Origin: Rhabdornis inornatus
Taxonomy: Eukaryota; Chordata; Aves; Passeriformes; Rhabdornithidae
Assembly (NCBI GenBank): GCA_013397075.1
Contig: VWZS01001985.1
Coordinates: 186,001 to 250,000 of the forward strand
Reading direction: 5' to 3'
Length of the DNA stretch: 64,000 bases
Under the pieces are notes generated by a model, which was not told where the DNA came from, did not search any database, and saw only the letters and a list, made by a program, of their open reading frames with translations. Below, piece by piece: positions 22,535-35,307 of this stretch (position 1 is the first letter of the stretch; each line of letters starts with the position of its first letter). A program made the position numbers and the translations under genes.

Positions 22535-25458
22535 ACTACATAGCTCTCTACACAGGTAAACAAAAACCCCTTCCTGCAGTACAAACATGGGAGTTACATG
22601 CATTTATTTTGGAATGTATATAGTATGTAGACATAGACATGACTGATTACAACAACAAAACCAAAAAAAATCAAATTTAGTCATAAATTATAACAACACT
22701 GCTGCCAACCACAAGCATTTAAAAGTCACAAGTCAGGCCTCGCAAAAGCATGAGGTATTATCTTTCAGAAAAATAATGTGCTCAGTTATTTATCTTCTGC
22801 TTTTCTGACTTGTTAAAATGAATTTAAATCATCTTTTCAAGGCTTTGTTCTTAACCATGAAGTAGAAACTTACTTTTAGGGGGGAGAAAAAGCTGAAAAA
22901 AGCTCTGGCAGAACTCCAGGAACCAGGAATTTAAGGGAAAAAGCCCAAACAAATATAATGTGTGAACCATATTAAAACTGCAAGAGTTGGCAACACTTTG
23001 ACATAATAGAATATTTTTATGCCAAAACAACTGTGTGTGACAGGGATAAACTTGGCCACCATCACATTCCACTTCTCACTGCTCACAGTTAACCCTTTGC
23101 TGCAGCCCCAGCTCTCAGCCCCAGCTGGAATCAGCTCTTTGCAGATGTGATTTCTAAAGCAGGAGCTGCTGGGGTGCTCAGGGTCAAAGCCTGCCCTTGA
23201 GCAATGTCTGCAGAGTGGTATTTACAGATTGTACTAACGACATATCAAAGCTCCAACTTCAGAGATAGCTGAAAGTCATATGAAAAAGCATCACTTGCTA
23301 AAAGAAAACTGATGCAGAAGGGCAGAGGGAAAATTCATTAGCTGCTAGTGAAAAGAATAATGGGCTTTAGAGCCGATTCTTTAGGTTCTTTCCAACACCA
23401 GGCGCTTTAGTAAATGGAAGTTGCAATATTTAGGGAAGAGTAATTCCAATGGGAACTCTTTCCCAGTTTTCAAATCTGCACATCAGTGGCTGCACGTGGC
23501 TGCCTCCAGGTGCATTCCCTGCCTCCTTCCAGGAGATGGGATTTGATCTCACCCGAGTCCCTGGAGTTTAATTAAAATGCTGAATTCCTGCTCCTGCCTC
23601 AGCTGCCTAAATGCTGCCTGTGTGTGTGGGGTGAGGATCACACTCCATGAGAAGGGTTTAGAAATGCTGGAAGGGAGTGTGCCCACTCCACATTGTTGTA
23701 TTTACTCACACCCCACTTGTCACTTGCTGAGGCATCCCTGACCATCAGAAGGCAAAATAAGATCTCTCTTCTTCCCTATAACTACTTTTCCTTCCTCCAC
23801 TCCTGTTCCTGGGCATCTTTCCCAAAATTAGGACCATAACCAGCTCTACTCAGGGATTTATTTGGAGTCTCTGTTCTTGGAGGTGATAGCAAAATTCTGT
23901 TTTCCCTCAGAAAGTTTCCATCCTGATGGTAACCAAATGATAGAGCATTTTCAATGAGCTGAGGCTCAAAGCAGGGAGCAAATAAAGGCATGAAAATATG
24001 GTGTAAAAAATTAACTTTTAAAAAAATCAGTTCTGGGTTATCTGGGTTTTAAAACTTCTAAAGGGTGTGAGGTTGATAAATCTGTATCATGGGTTTGTTG
24101 GGTTGTGTTTTTATTTGCAGAGACAGAAGAGCTGGCAAGTAAAAAACTTTTAGCAGCCTCCACAAAGCACAAGCTAAACTTTTCTTTCCATCTTTGAAAT
24201 AAGCTAATGCAGTGAAACAAAGGCCAAAAAACCTATTTGGTCAAATAATTCTCTTGGCTGCAGCATAATCTTCTTTTTTTCAGGAAAATCCAATGCTGTA
24301 AATAACTGGAATTTTATCAGGAGATTAAAGAAAACAAGCTCACTTTCTTCGTTGAAAGAAAATGAGCTAAAATATCATTGACAGATGGCAATCTGAGACT
24401 GGAATGCTTTATTACAGGCTGATGACACCATTTTCTCTCTCATATTTACAAGTGTAAAAGGCAGGCACCTTTTACACAGCTGAGTGGAAAGAACCTGTTT
24501 AGCCAAGTGCTGCTGTTTGGTTCATTCCCCCATCTCAGGCAAGAGAAAAATATTCACTGGAATGTCACAATAAATCTGGTATTTATGAAAATGAGCCTGA
24601 GAGCCCCAGCCAGGCCAGGCACAGCTTCTCCCAAGGAAATTTAATCTTCCTGCACATCTCTCTCCATCAGTGCTCTGTCTCTGCTCCACGACACAGCAGC
24701 CAGCAAAGCCCTGCAGCCCCTTTCCCAGCACAGCCTGCACAGCTCTGCTGCCTCATTTGGTGCCAAAAGTATCTTCTGAGAGACAAATAAACTGCTTTTT
24801 AACAGAGACCTGAGCAGCCATTGAAGGTGGGAACCACAGTGACCCATGGCACTTCTGTGGCTACAGAAATTTTCATTCAAATATGGATTTCATTCTTTCT
24901 CTCATTTCAGCTCCTGGGTGGAAGAGCAATGAGAATGAAAGGGAGAAGAGCTCATTTTCAGGAGAGGTGCTTAAGCAAAAAAGCTCCTGTGATCCTTCTG
25001 TCCAACACTGATCCTTCCCTACACCCAATCTTTCAAGACCTTCGACCATCTTCCCTAATGTGACAAGCTCCCATTAATTCCTAAATCATACATTAAAATA
25101 GGGAGTCAGGGTTAGGAAATGCATCCCACCAGCAGCTCAACTGAGGCTGAAGCATCCTGAGTTGAGCTCCTGCCAGGCACCAGGGAATCCTCAGCAGGAG
25201 AGCCTGAGCCTGCCCCTCCTGAGCCACCAGAGCTGGCAGGAGCCCAGGCCACCCTCATTGCCCTGCCACAAAACCACAGAGGGACTGACAACCAGGGTGC
25301 AGGGACACTGAGACATTTGTGGCAGTGGTTAGGCACCAAGAAAATTCTATTTTGCTTTTCCACTTCAAAAAGAAGAAAATATTTTGAAGTATGGTGGTAA
25401 ATTAATCTGGTTGTGAGCAAGTGCATGGGTACATTAGTTTATGTCTTGTTGTGCAAAT
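22535..25458. other. Non-coding DNA, no gene recognised
   Basis: About 2.9 kb of unique AT-rich sequence. Reading frames are short. No repeat family recognised. Confidence 0.55.
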
Positions 25459-25684
25459 ATCACAGAGTCATAGAAGTACAGAATGGTTTGGGTTGGAAGA
25501 GACTTTAAAGATCACCCAGTTCCAAGTCCTGTCATGGGCAGGGACTCCTTCCACTAGACCAGGTCAAACCTGTCCTTGGACACTGCCAGGGATCCAGGGG
25601 CAGCCACAGCTTCTCTGGGCACCCTGTGCCAGGGCCTCACCACCCTCACAGGGAAGAATTTCTTTCTAATTTCTAATCTGAATC
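25459..25684 (-). mobile_element. CR1 LINE 3' tail
   Basis: The plus strand shows atcacagagtcatagaagta, then gaatggtttgggttggaaga and the blocks through caccctcacagggaagaatt to tctaatctgaatc. The element is on the minus strand, about 225 bp. It shares the gggatccaggggcagccaca block with the copies at 8667 and 18899. Confidence 0.95.
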
Positions 25685-28600
25685 AGCACCCATGGAATTA
25701 TTCAACTCTAATTCCACAGGAGTTCCTGCAGAAATTTTAAACTACTTTGCTGGAAAGGGTATTGTTGAACTAGCAAGCACAGCTCTACAGCAACCAGTGA
25801 AGTCTCTAAGTCTCAATTAAATCATTGAAAAAACCTCCCTGCTCTGTGGGATGTTTCCTCCCTGGGTTTTTTAGCATCCTCACATACAGCCATCCTTGGG
25901 GTGCCTCACACTGCCAGCTGTACCAAGAGACTTCATGCAGAAGATGTTCAGAGCAGGAAATAATAGCAAGAAATTGAGGGGAAAAATAGGGTGGGATACA
26001 TGGGAAAAAAGAGTTGCAGCTCTTAACTGACCAGACAGAGAAGGCTGGGAGGGAAGAAGGCAAGTCATTAAAACCAAATCTTGGCTGATAGAAGAAGATA
26101 GCTGTATCTCTTCTTGCAGGAAGGAAATAAGTCAGTAAAGCACATTTTCAGCACTGCTGCTGTGCACCATTATTGCAATTATTTAGCAAAGAGATGGTTG
26201 AGTGTATAAATACCGCACTGACTTTGATAATGGTTCCTTTAATTTGTGTAGGTTCGACAGCACATTAAGGGCTGTGGGCACAATTATTCTCAAATGATAG
26301 ATTCTGTTTCATGAAACCATATAAGAGATTTCTTTTGCTTTCTTCCTAAGGATAATAGAAAATAGCAGAAGCTTGACATCATAATAGAGTTCAAGTGCCT
26401 TAGCAGTATATCTGCTCTCCAAGAATTCTAGAAAAGCTGCACTAATGCACTTTGCTGTGTGCATGGCACAGGCAGGCCCGTTTGGAGCTCTGGTAAATAA
26501 ACAGAATGTTGCCTCTCTTGTCCATCAATCGAGGCAGCTCTTGGGATGATATAATGCTGTGGATTCCAACCCAATCAGCTGCTATTGCCTAATTATACAA
26601 GCAAAACAAATCCAGACTGTTTAAGGTAGAAGGGGGAGGCGGGAGGGGGAGCTGCCATAAAACACTGAGGGAGAGCTGTCTCCTCTTTTCAAACATGTAA
26701 AACCAAAGAGTTGTTTTCCCCTTAAACAGGAACACTGCGGCCATGATTCCACAGACCTATTTACTTTTCTTTTCATAATGTGCCAGTCTGCATGCAATAA
26801 AGCTGTCAGGCACAGCTCAAGAGCAATAAATATGGGGAAAACTGTTATTTAACAGGCCAAGAATCATCTGTACGGTGTCACTGTGCATTCAGAGCAGGGC
26901 TCGTGTAAAAAGTCATTTTGCAAAATGACAATTTGAGTCACATCTATTTCCATCTCTCCTCCCATTCCCTTTCCCTCGATTTTCTCAGCTGGAGTAGGGA
27001 GATTTCTGCACCCCTGCCCTGCTGCTGCTAAAGGAGCAGGTGCCAGGGCTGCCCAGTGCACCAGGACAGGGGAGGGAAAGGAAAGGGCAGAAACCTGCAG
27101 GGCTCTGAAGAAAACAGGATGGGAAAATTACTCTGTTTTACCAGTCTCAGAACAGATATGCAAACCTAAAGGTCCCATATATTCAGAGATAAAGGGAATG
27201 AAAGACAAAGCCCTGATGCACAAGGACCTGGATACGTATCTGTTTCAGGTACAACTCACAGGAAGTGTTGGCTACGGGGGTTCCAGATTGAAAGAGAGAG
27301 AAAAAGCCTAAAATCTTGGACTTTTATATCCCACCACAGCCTGCATGTTCAAACACTTATCACTTCTTCAGGCCAATAAAAACATTTCTTCCTTTAAGAA
27401 ATATGAGCTTTTGCAGACCCAGGTATAAAAATCTCATCAAGCCCATCTAAAGCATCACCTCAATATATGATTCTTATTTGAAACAGCTTCTCTGAAAACA
27501 CAGTTCCCCTTTCCAAGGTATTCCTCTCACAGCTCATGGACAAAATGTTCTAAACAATTCTGGTGTAATGATTTGCCTTCAGAGACCAGAGCCCCAGCAG
27601 ATTTGTGGTGAAGACTCCCAGAGGTGCCAGTGGCCCAACAAAGATCACTCTGAGCCAAAACACCCCAAGGAAGAGGAATGGTGACCAGGAACATGTGCAA
27701 AAGCAATGAATTAGGGACTTAACTCAGTGTCAAGTCACATGAATGTGGTTTGCTGAAAGGAATAGGAATAAAATAATTATGGAGCTTCGATCTTCTGTCA
27801 TGCTCCCTTTACCATGGTATGATTTGCTCTTTTGAACATCTACAGAAATTTAAAACCCAGTGTAGCACCTGGCCAACCCCCTTTCATGAAAAGAAATGGA
27901 TTCCTGAAAAATCCCACTGAATAATATTAAATTTATTAATGATATATGGGGGCAGGCAGTGTATAGATCTGAAAGCAACCACCAGCACTGCTTGGTTCAG
28001 GAATAATATTTATTTATGTACTGTGATTATCCAGTGATGGAATGACTGGGTGGGTTGTGTTATATCTGCAGTCACAGACAGCCAACTGTGTAGATGGGCT
28101 GGAGATACATAACATTTGATTCAGGATTTTCACAGCCTCTTGGCAGGCCTGTTTTGTTCTGGGAGAATCAGCAGCCCTATAAATAAGTTATTGATTTTAA
28201 TTTGTAAGCAGAATATTGTTTAATCTCTGCAAATTGCCTCCTGTTCCACTGTATAAAGTCAGCAGAAGGAAGTAAAAGTATCGAGTATCTGCTAAATTGC
28301 ACTGAGTTAAAAAATCTGCCATCAGTGACATTTTACCCTTCCAAACCAGCATTCTCCTAAACTGAGTTTCTTTTAATGGTGACAGATAGCCCCTCCACAG
28401 AATGGCCCTAGAAGGACAGTGAGATTTCAATGATATCTAATAAACAAAATAGTTTTGGCTCAAGTGTGGCTCATCTTGGGACATTCTGTGGGTTGTGGGG
28501 CAGCAGAGGGTCTCGCCACCTCTGTGGAGGTCCCTGCAGTGGGAAGGGGGTTTGTGGAAGAAGCAGGATGGTTCTGCTCAGAGGAAACTGTCAGGACAAG

Positions 28601-29033
28601 GGTTCTCTCTCTCTCTCCCTGATGGATTTTCTTTTCCTCCCCTGGTGCTGAACATTAAATCACTAAAACACTCTGTCTCAAGTGACCAATTATTTGCCAG
28701 CCCCAGAGCATCACAGTCCAGAAAATGTCTCCATCTCACCTTGATTCAAACAAGTTTTTATTCAGCCATGTTCATGCCTGAATTTGCCTGTCATTTGCAG
28801 TTTTGCCAAAAGCAGCTGGTGTTTGGAAGTGGTTGCCCTGGGGAAGCTGGGGTGGTTTGTGATGGAGCTGTGTGACTGAGGTGCCCACAGGACAGCTGTC
28901 CCCATGGGGGTACACACACCTCTGCCCTCCTCCATGGCCTCCAAAAGCCCCTCATCATCATCCCTGACTCAGCCACCAGCCCTGCAGGGGACAAGGGTCT
29001 CCATGGCCTGCCACCTCATAACCATCACAGAGT
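25685..29033. other. Non-coding DNA; part may be conserved non-coding sequence
   Basis: About 3.3 kb without recognised repeats. The stretch at about 26150-26860 is AT-rich with many short homeodomain-type and octamer-like words, next to a G-rich patch near 26629-26652. That texture is common in conserved vertebrate enhancers, but conservation cannot be judged from one sequence. A CT run lies at about 28605-28618. Confidence 0.4.
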
Positions 29034-29100
29034 CACTCTGGTTTGGCTTGGAAGGGACCTTAGAGATCATCCATATCCAAACCGCTGCCATGGGCACTTC
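29034..29100 (-). mobile_element. CR1 LINE 3' tail, short fragment
   Basis: About 65 bp: atcacagagtcactctggtt, then ggaagggaccttagagatca and accgctgccatgggcact. Only the extreme 3' end of a minus-strand CR1 remains. Confidence 0.88.
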
Positions 29101-31060
29101 CTGGATGCTCATCCAACTACCTCATGGGTTTAAAAAGTCACAGAAACCAGGTACTGACCCCCTCTGAGTGGGGTTAACACACTCAACCAGTTCATTCCAG
29201 TCAACACTTACAAGTTTGCTGAGTAGAAACCTGAAGTTTGGTGCTGGGTTTGTGGTCTGTACATCAATATTGTATACAGGAAATAGAATCTATCACTTTT
29301 ACTCTATTGCATTTACTTATTATCGCATTTCACTTTGAGTCAAGATGGAATTGGGAACTGATACCTGGAAATTCCCACTGGAAATTCCCCAGCCTGTTTT
29401 TTCCAGCCATGGCACCAGCTATTATGATACCACATTTTCAAGTAACCTTGCAATTCAGAAAAGTCCTGTTGAGAAAAGCATTTTCAAATTAACCTTTGAA
29501 ATTATGGCTGCTCATGGCCTTTCCCCAACCTGACTCATGAAGCAAAGCCTGTCTCCCCTGAAATTCTATTAAAAATGCCAGCCAAATAAACCCATTATAG
29601 CTATAACAGCTCAAATTAATGTCAACATGTCAGGACATATGTCTAATTCCAGTTTGGAGACTCGAAGACTGGAATCCTCATTACAGGCACCATCAGCTGT
29701 TCCCAAACAGCCTTCAGGTCTGGAGAGATTCATTTGAAATGAGGAACATCAAGGCAGACCTCCCAGAGCTGTTCAGATGGTGCATTAATTCCAGTCACTT
29801 GGCTAAATCTGCGATTATCATCACTGTGGATTCTATCATCCACTCAAACTGGCAGAGTTGCAGAGGCCTTTGCACACATCCTTCTTCTGCCTGGGACACA
29901 GCAAGGGAAAGCATTGGCTGTGACCTTGGGTGGGATTGATGGGGACGAGGAGCTTGGCTGAATGCAGCAGGGCACCCACTCTGCCCAGCCCAGACCTGGT
30001 ACAAACCTGTGCCCAGTCCTGATCTGCTCAGCACAAAGGAACCTCTGACAAGGACTGCAATGAAACTGAAAATTGAAGTGAGAATATCAAACCACTCAAA
30101 GTGTGTGTGCTTTGGTGAAGAGCTGGAGCACTCATCTATATGCATATTGACTCTGGGACAGAGAGAAGGAGGGCTGAGCTTCTATTACAGCACTACTCAG
30201 AAACTTGTCACTATTGAAACCCTTTGCATTGCTATATAAATGCAAGGCAGACAGACCTTTTCACAGATTCCCTGCCATTTAGCTCCTGATGACACAAAGG
30301 AAGGGAACAAACAGGAAGGGAGATGGATGGGAGTGATGTGAGATCACAGAGCTGTGCATACCCTAAGCATATGCACGACCTGATTCTTCAGACAGCATGC
30401 TTATAATCACTGCTTAATCTTTCTTCTTCTGTCTGTTCTGAATTGTATAGGTATTTTTAACCAATTTCTCCGTCCTGATATGCAACCTCCAAAATAGAAA
30501 AGAAAAAATCAAACTTGTCCCCTTGTCCCATTGTACGTCACTACTTTCAGGAGAATCCTTGTTTTTTTTCCTAGGGTTATACACATTTGATGCTCCTGAA
30601 TATAGATTTCCAAATTTCTTACTCCTGAGTCTCCGTGTGCTCAGTTTGTTTTGTCAATTTCAAAAAACATAAAAAAAAATAATTTAAAATGACCTTTTGA
30701 CACAACCGAGACATAAGCGTGGATTCCACTGTGTGTGTGCAAAACTTCTGGGACTCTGTCAAAACCAATATTTGTTGTTCTCAGCAACATTTCAGTTATT
30801 CAAGGCAAACCTGAGAAATGCTGATGCGTGCAAAAATCTCAGTTGAAACTTCACTTGAAACTTCTGACAGTGAAGAAAAGCTTCTGTACAAATTCCGGAA
30901 TAAAAACATCAAGACTCCTTCTGAACTCATACTAGAGGAAAGAATACTGTGCTGTATGTTAGGAAAAAAGGGAATATCTAAAGCCTTCATCTGGCCCATT
31001 AATCATGCTGGAAAGCTGCTTAGTTATGGACATAGAGTTTGCTTGGGAGTAGAAGAAGAA
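29101..31060. other. Non-coding DNA with a duplicated ggaaattccc motif
   Basis: Unique DNA. At 29365-29389 a 13-bp unit (ctggaaattccca) occurs twice, giving two copies of the palindromic word ggaaattccc at 29367-29376 and 29380-29389. No genes or repeat families were recognised. Confidence 0.5.
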
Positions 31061-31252
31061 ATTATAGAATTACAAAATCATGGAATGGTTTGGGTTGGAA
31101 GAAACCTTAAATCTCATCTCATCCCACCCCCTGCCATGGGCAGGGACACCTTCCACTATCCCAGGTTGCTCCAAGCCCTGTCCAACCTGGCCTTGGACAC
31201 TCCCAGGGATGCAGGGGCATCCACACCCTCTCTGGGCACCCTGTTCCTCACC
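31061..31252 (-). mobile_element. CR1 LINE 3' tail
   Basis: The plus strand shows attatagaattacaaaatca, then tggaatggtttgggttggaa and conserved CR1 blocks to ctctgggcaccctgttcctc. About 190 bp, minus strand. The 256-codon frame at 30818-31588, the longest in the window, passes straight through this CR1 tail antisense and is not a gene. Confidence 0.94.
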
Positions 31253-34200
31253 AAAACCAGGAAACCACCAGGAGCAGCTCCGAGCACTGCAGTGTGCACA
31301 CACATCTGTACACATCTGTGTGCAAGAATAACAATCCAAATAAAAGACAAATCTCCAATCCAGTTAAGTCTTAATTTTCTCTGTTGCATTTATTGGATTA
31401 TTTTGCTTAAGCTCTGCATTCCTGTCTGGTTCTGTTTGCCCACTGGCCAGTCCATGCCCAGGGGGATGTTCCCAGCACGAACAAGTAGACTGAGCTGCAT
31501 TCCATGCACTTGCATTGGCAGTGCTCAGAGCAGGCTGAGAAGATTTAATTGGGTTTTAAGGAGAAATTACCCAGAATATCTGGCTTGAAAAGCATTTTCT
31601 GAAGCAGCTCCAAAGGTTTCTTAAGAGCAAGTCAAGCCATTGGAGAGACAAATTAATGGGTAAGTTTCATGTGAGATGGTCAAAGTACATGATAAATGCA
31701 ATTCATAAGGCACAGATCAGATTTTGACATTCAATCTTGCACAGCAGATAGAGTGGGAAACTGTTCAGTGCCAGGAGCAGACCAGCAAACAAGGAACAGG
31801 CCTGGTGTTTTCCTTCTCTTTGCTCTGGAGTTGTCTCCAGGATGAGGACAGCCTTTCCCTGGACACACTGTCTTCTCTTGCCTCTGCCTTGCCTCAGTCC
31901 AGCTCCTTTGGTAGTGGCCTGGGAGGAAACTGCAGCCCAGCCTCCTCCTGCTCTTCTCCAAGCATTTTCCACTTTCTCAGCAAGTTCTCCCCAGCCAGAG
32001 GGCGCAAAACAATATGGGGAAATAACAGGGAAATAACCTGTTCTTCCCATCTGTAGTCTGGACCAAGTAGTCCCAAACAGAACCTCTCAAAAGTTTTCCC
32101 CTTCTTCTTGGACTTTTTGCTCATGTCCTTTATTCATTCACAGATACTAATAAACTTACTAGGAATAATTTCCACTGAACATGAACTATTATATTAACCA
32201 TCATCAGCAAATACTCCTCAGGTGATAAGTAGGCTGAGGAGGAGAAGTAGCTGGGGCAGTAAAACTTGGCTGGAGGTGGTAAAATGGAACAACTGCCTGA
32301 TTTAATGTTTTATGCAAGGCAACCAGGAGTTTTGCATGTGTTGTACACAATCAGGGTAAAAAGGGTTGTGCTGGCTGTAAACCTGCCCTGAGCACTTCAG
32401 CTGTGCACAGATGCAGCATTTCCCTTCAAAATATTGCCCAGACTTGGCAAGGGACTGGAGGAAAGGCATCAGCAGGTTCCTCAGGAGGGTAATTCAGACT
32501 GAACCCCTCGAGCTGGCTCTGATGGAATCAGTGCCTGATGGAGAAGGGGGGGGCAGTTCTCAGCACAGACCAGAGGCTGCATGTCTCCCCTCCTTTAATA
32601 TCTGAACCATAAATACACTTTCCATGGTTCAGCACGAAATCCAGTCCTTCAAACAGCACTTCAAACCAGCATTCAAAAATGTGCCACCATTTCAAAGCTA
32701 CTGAAAGTTACTGTAGTGTTTTGACAGATCCCTGTAAACACTGTGGCCATTTCACAGTTACCTCAGGCTATCTTTTCATAGGCTTCAACCCTTTAATGTA
32801 AGATTTAGACCAGTGTTGTTATTAGATTTTCCCTGAATGAAAGGATCCATAAAGGCAAATGCCAGTTGCTAATTCTTGGTAGTACAAAATAATAATATAA
32901 GTACATCACACAATAAGACAAAAATTAAGCTGGTAATTTATACTGCTGAATTAGATACAGCAACAAAAGAGAGAGGCAATTATATACCACAGTAAAATCT
33001 TCAGTGCACAGACTTAAGCATTCCTCAGTCTTTAGTGTTCAATTAGGGTGAAATTTACTTTCAATACAAGACATAATGCCAAGGGCTTTCACACCCTCCG
33101 TAAAAATATAGGATTTCATCTCATCTGCTCCTTGCAAAGTCTTTTTTATTCTGGCAAAGATGAAGGTTTAGCTCTAAAGAACAATTTGATTTGCATTACA
33201 CGTTGCACTAACAGGCTGCAATGAACAGATTTATCTGCCAAATGAATATATTCTAATAGGTCTGATGATCTGTCTTTGTGGTATCATTTGATTAACAACA
33301 AATTTATTCACTTGGCAGCTGTATTCCTTAATCAGGTATTCATTAAGAAATAGCGTATAAATATGTATAAATGTCAGATTTATGGATCAGAGACTACAAT
33401 AATTCCATTTAAGAAAGGTAGATTGTCTATACTTCTAATTAGTTTCTCTTTAAATAGGCTCATCAAATCTACACATTTGTACATGTCCAGGGTCTGATTT
33501 TCAGAGCCAAGGGTGCCTGTCCAACTGGGCAGAATTCCCTTCCTTTGGAGCCTCATCCAAGTCCTCTGACAAGCCCTTCCTGCCCTACTGCTCAATTATA
33601 TTGGACATCACACCACCATCTCCCTGTCTTAGATGATTTTATAGAGGGTTCCTTTCCAAATCAGAGTAATTCACCTTTTTGTACACACATCTATTTTGCA
33701 CCTGGCCAATCTCTGCTTGTCATTCCATAACCTGGATATGCAAAAATAGGTGCTGGCAATGCATATGCACTGGCAAATAGCATAAAAAGGAATTACTAAA
33801 GAGAATATCTTCTATTAAATGGATCTTGGTTGTGATAATAATGAAAAATGACCATAATTACCAGGGAGAAATATTCTGTCTGTGGAATTCAACCCACCCT
33901 TTTAAGGCAGGTTATAGACTAAGTCAATGAAAGTGCTTTTAACTTTCTTTTTTTCAGCTACTCCCTAGCAGCCACTTTTACACTTCATGGGAGGCTGGAA
34001 GAAAAAAAAAAAAGTGGATGTGAAATAATCCTCAGTTTATCAGGGATAAGTACTGTTATTTTGATATCTGTACAGGAGTTAGCAGGACTGGAGCTGCAGA
34101 CCCCAGTTAAAGGAAACAGTGAACTGGCTGTGAAGACACAAACAGTTGAATGGTGTTAATGGCCACAACTTCAGCACATTGTGGGTACCCAAGCTGAAAT

Positions 34201-34325
34201 TTAGAGCATCTAATGTTCAAAAGATCAAACTGCCTACCAAGGAATATGGACACCTGCAGAGAACTGCTCCGAGTAACTACTCTACAAAACTAATGAATGT
34301 CCTCAAAATTACCCATTTCCTTTTA
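31253..34325. other. Non-coding DNA; part may be conserved non-coding sequence
   Basis: About 3 kb with no recognised repeat. The stretch at about 32870-33480 is AT-rich, free of repeats and carries an octamer-like word (atttgcat, near 33189) and several attaa or taatt words. This is suggestive of a regulatory element but not proof. Confidence 0.4.
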
Positions 34326-34331
34326 CTTGCT

Positions 34332-34921
34332 TGTTGGGGTCGAGGGTGGTCCCTGACAATCCTTTTTAGGGTTCACAGATATTCAGGATATAAGTGGCAA
34401 AATAAAAGAAGAGCAGTGCAGTGACCACATTTTAGTAACATGAAACACTTTAATAATGATGAAAGTGAATGTGGGACAAGGCCCAAAAATCCGAGTACAA
34501 CAACCAAGGGGACAAGGTCTCTTTAGGAGCCAGTGGTCGAAGACAAGGATGAAGGGAGGTCCAGGGTATAAATATGGGGTAGGAGAGGAGGTGGAGTTGA
34601 GGCTGGGGTCCAATGGGTACAGGGGAAAGTGGTGCAGAGGTGGGGCAAGGGAAAGCAGGGTCTGGTGGGATAGGTGGGGTGGAACATTGCACCAACTGAG
34701 GGCCAATGGGGATACAAGGAAGGGAGAACATTCTGGATGTGGGAGTGGTGATAATTGACTACTAAATTAGATATTAACATGGGCAATCCCGTAACTCTTT
34801 GGAAAGTTTCTCTGGGGTCACCACAACTTAAACAAATGCTTCCCATGGTCTAAGGTGGGGATACAACTCTTCTTCAGTGATGGTTGCCTGACCTGGAATA
34901 CCAGTCAGGCTGACTCCCACA
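34332..34921 (-). mobile_element. Solo LTR of an endogenous retrovirus, ERVK-like
   Basis: A 590-bp unit bounded by the 6-bp direct repeat cttgct (34326-34331 and 34922-34927). Its ends are TG and CA on both strands. On the minus strand it starts TGTGGGAGTC and ends GACCCCAACA. The minus strand shows LTR order: two ATTGG boxes (CCAAT on plus at 34703-34707 and 34610-34614), a TATTTATA box (34574-34567), an ATTAAA polyadenylation-type signal (34454-34449), then the U5 end. No primer-binding site or gag-pol frame follows, so it is a solo LTR left by recombination. Six-bp target duplications are typical of the ERVK class; the family name is not certain. CpG is low (about 4), which fits an older insertion. 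Confidence 0.85.
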
Positions 34922-34927
34922 CTTGCT

Positions 34928-35307
34928 GTAAAAGACTTTTGCATTTGATTTAAAATTTTCTGGAAGAAACCTAATGGCTGGGAAGGAACATGAACCTTAT
35001 GCAAGTTCTTCTGTGGCAGAGGAACCCATGGTACATGGCAGATGCTGGTCCCAGCTCTCTGTGTCTGGCTCACACCATGCCCAGCAGCTGAATGAACTCT
35101 GGGCTCTCCAGGAGCTGCCCAGGAAGGAGGGCACGTGGGAGCTGAGAGCAGGATGACTGCAGAGACATGGATGTGGTGTTACAAACGGAGATGAGAGCTT
35201 GTGCAAGTCCTAGCCTTGACTCAGATTTCTGGCAGTAGCTCTGTTTGAGGCAGCCTGTGTCCCAGATTGTTCTCATTCACAAGTTCTTAATAATGGCTGG
35301 TTAGGTC
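34928..35307. other. Spacer between two LTR-like units
   Basis: About 380 bp, moderately GC-rich, without recognised repeat or retroviral motif. It could be host DNA or part of the LTR-like unit that follows. Confidence 0.4.

Noticed and set aside
30818..31588. 256-codon plus-strand reading frame, longest in the window
   Set aside because: Its middle is the antisense of a CR1 tail (31061-31252) and the rest has no recognisable domain, so it is a chance open frame.
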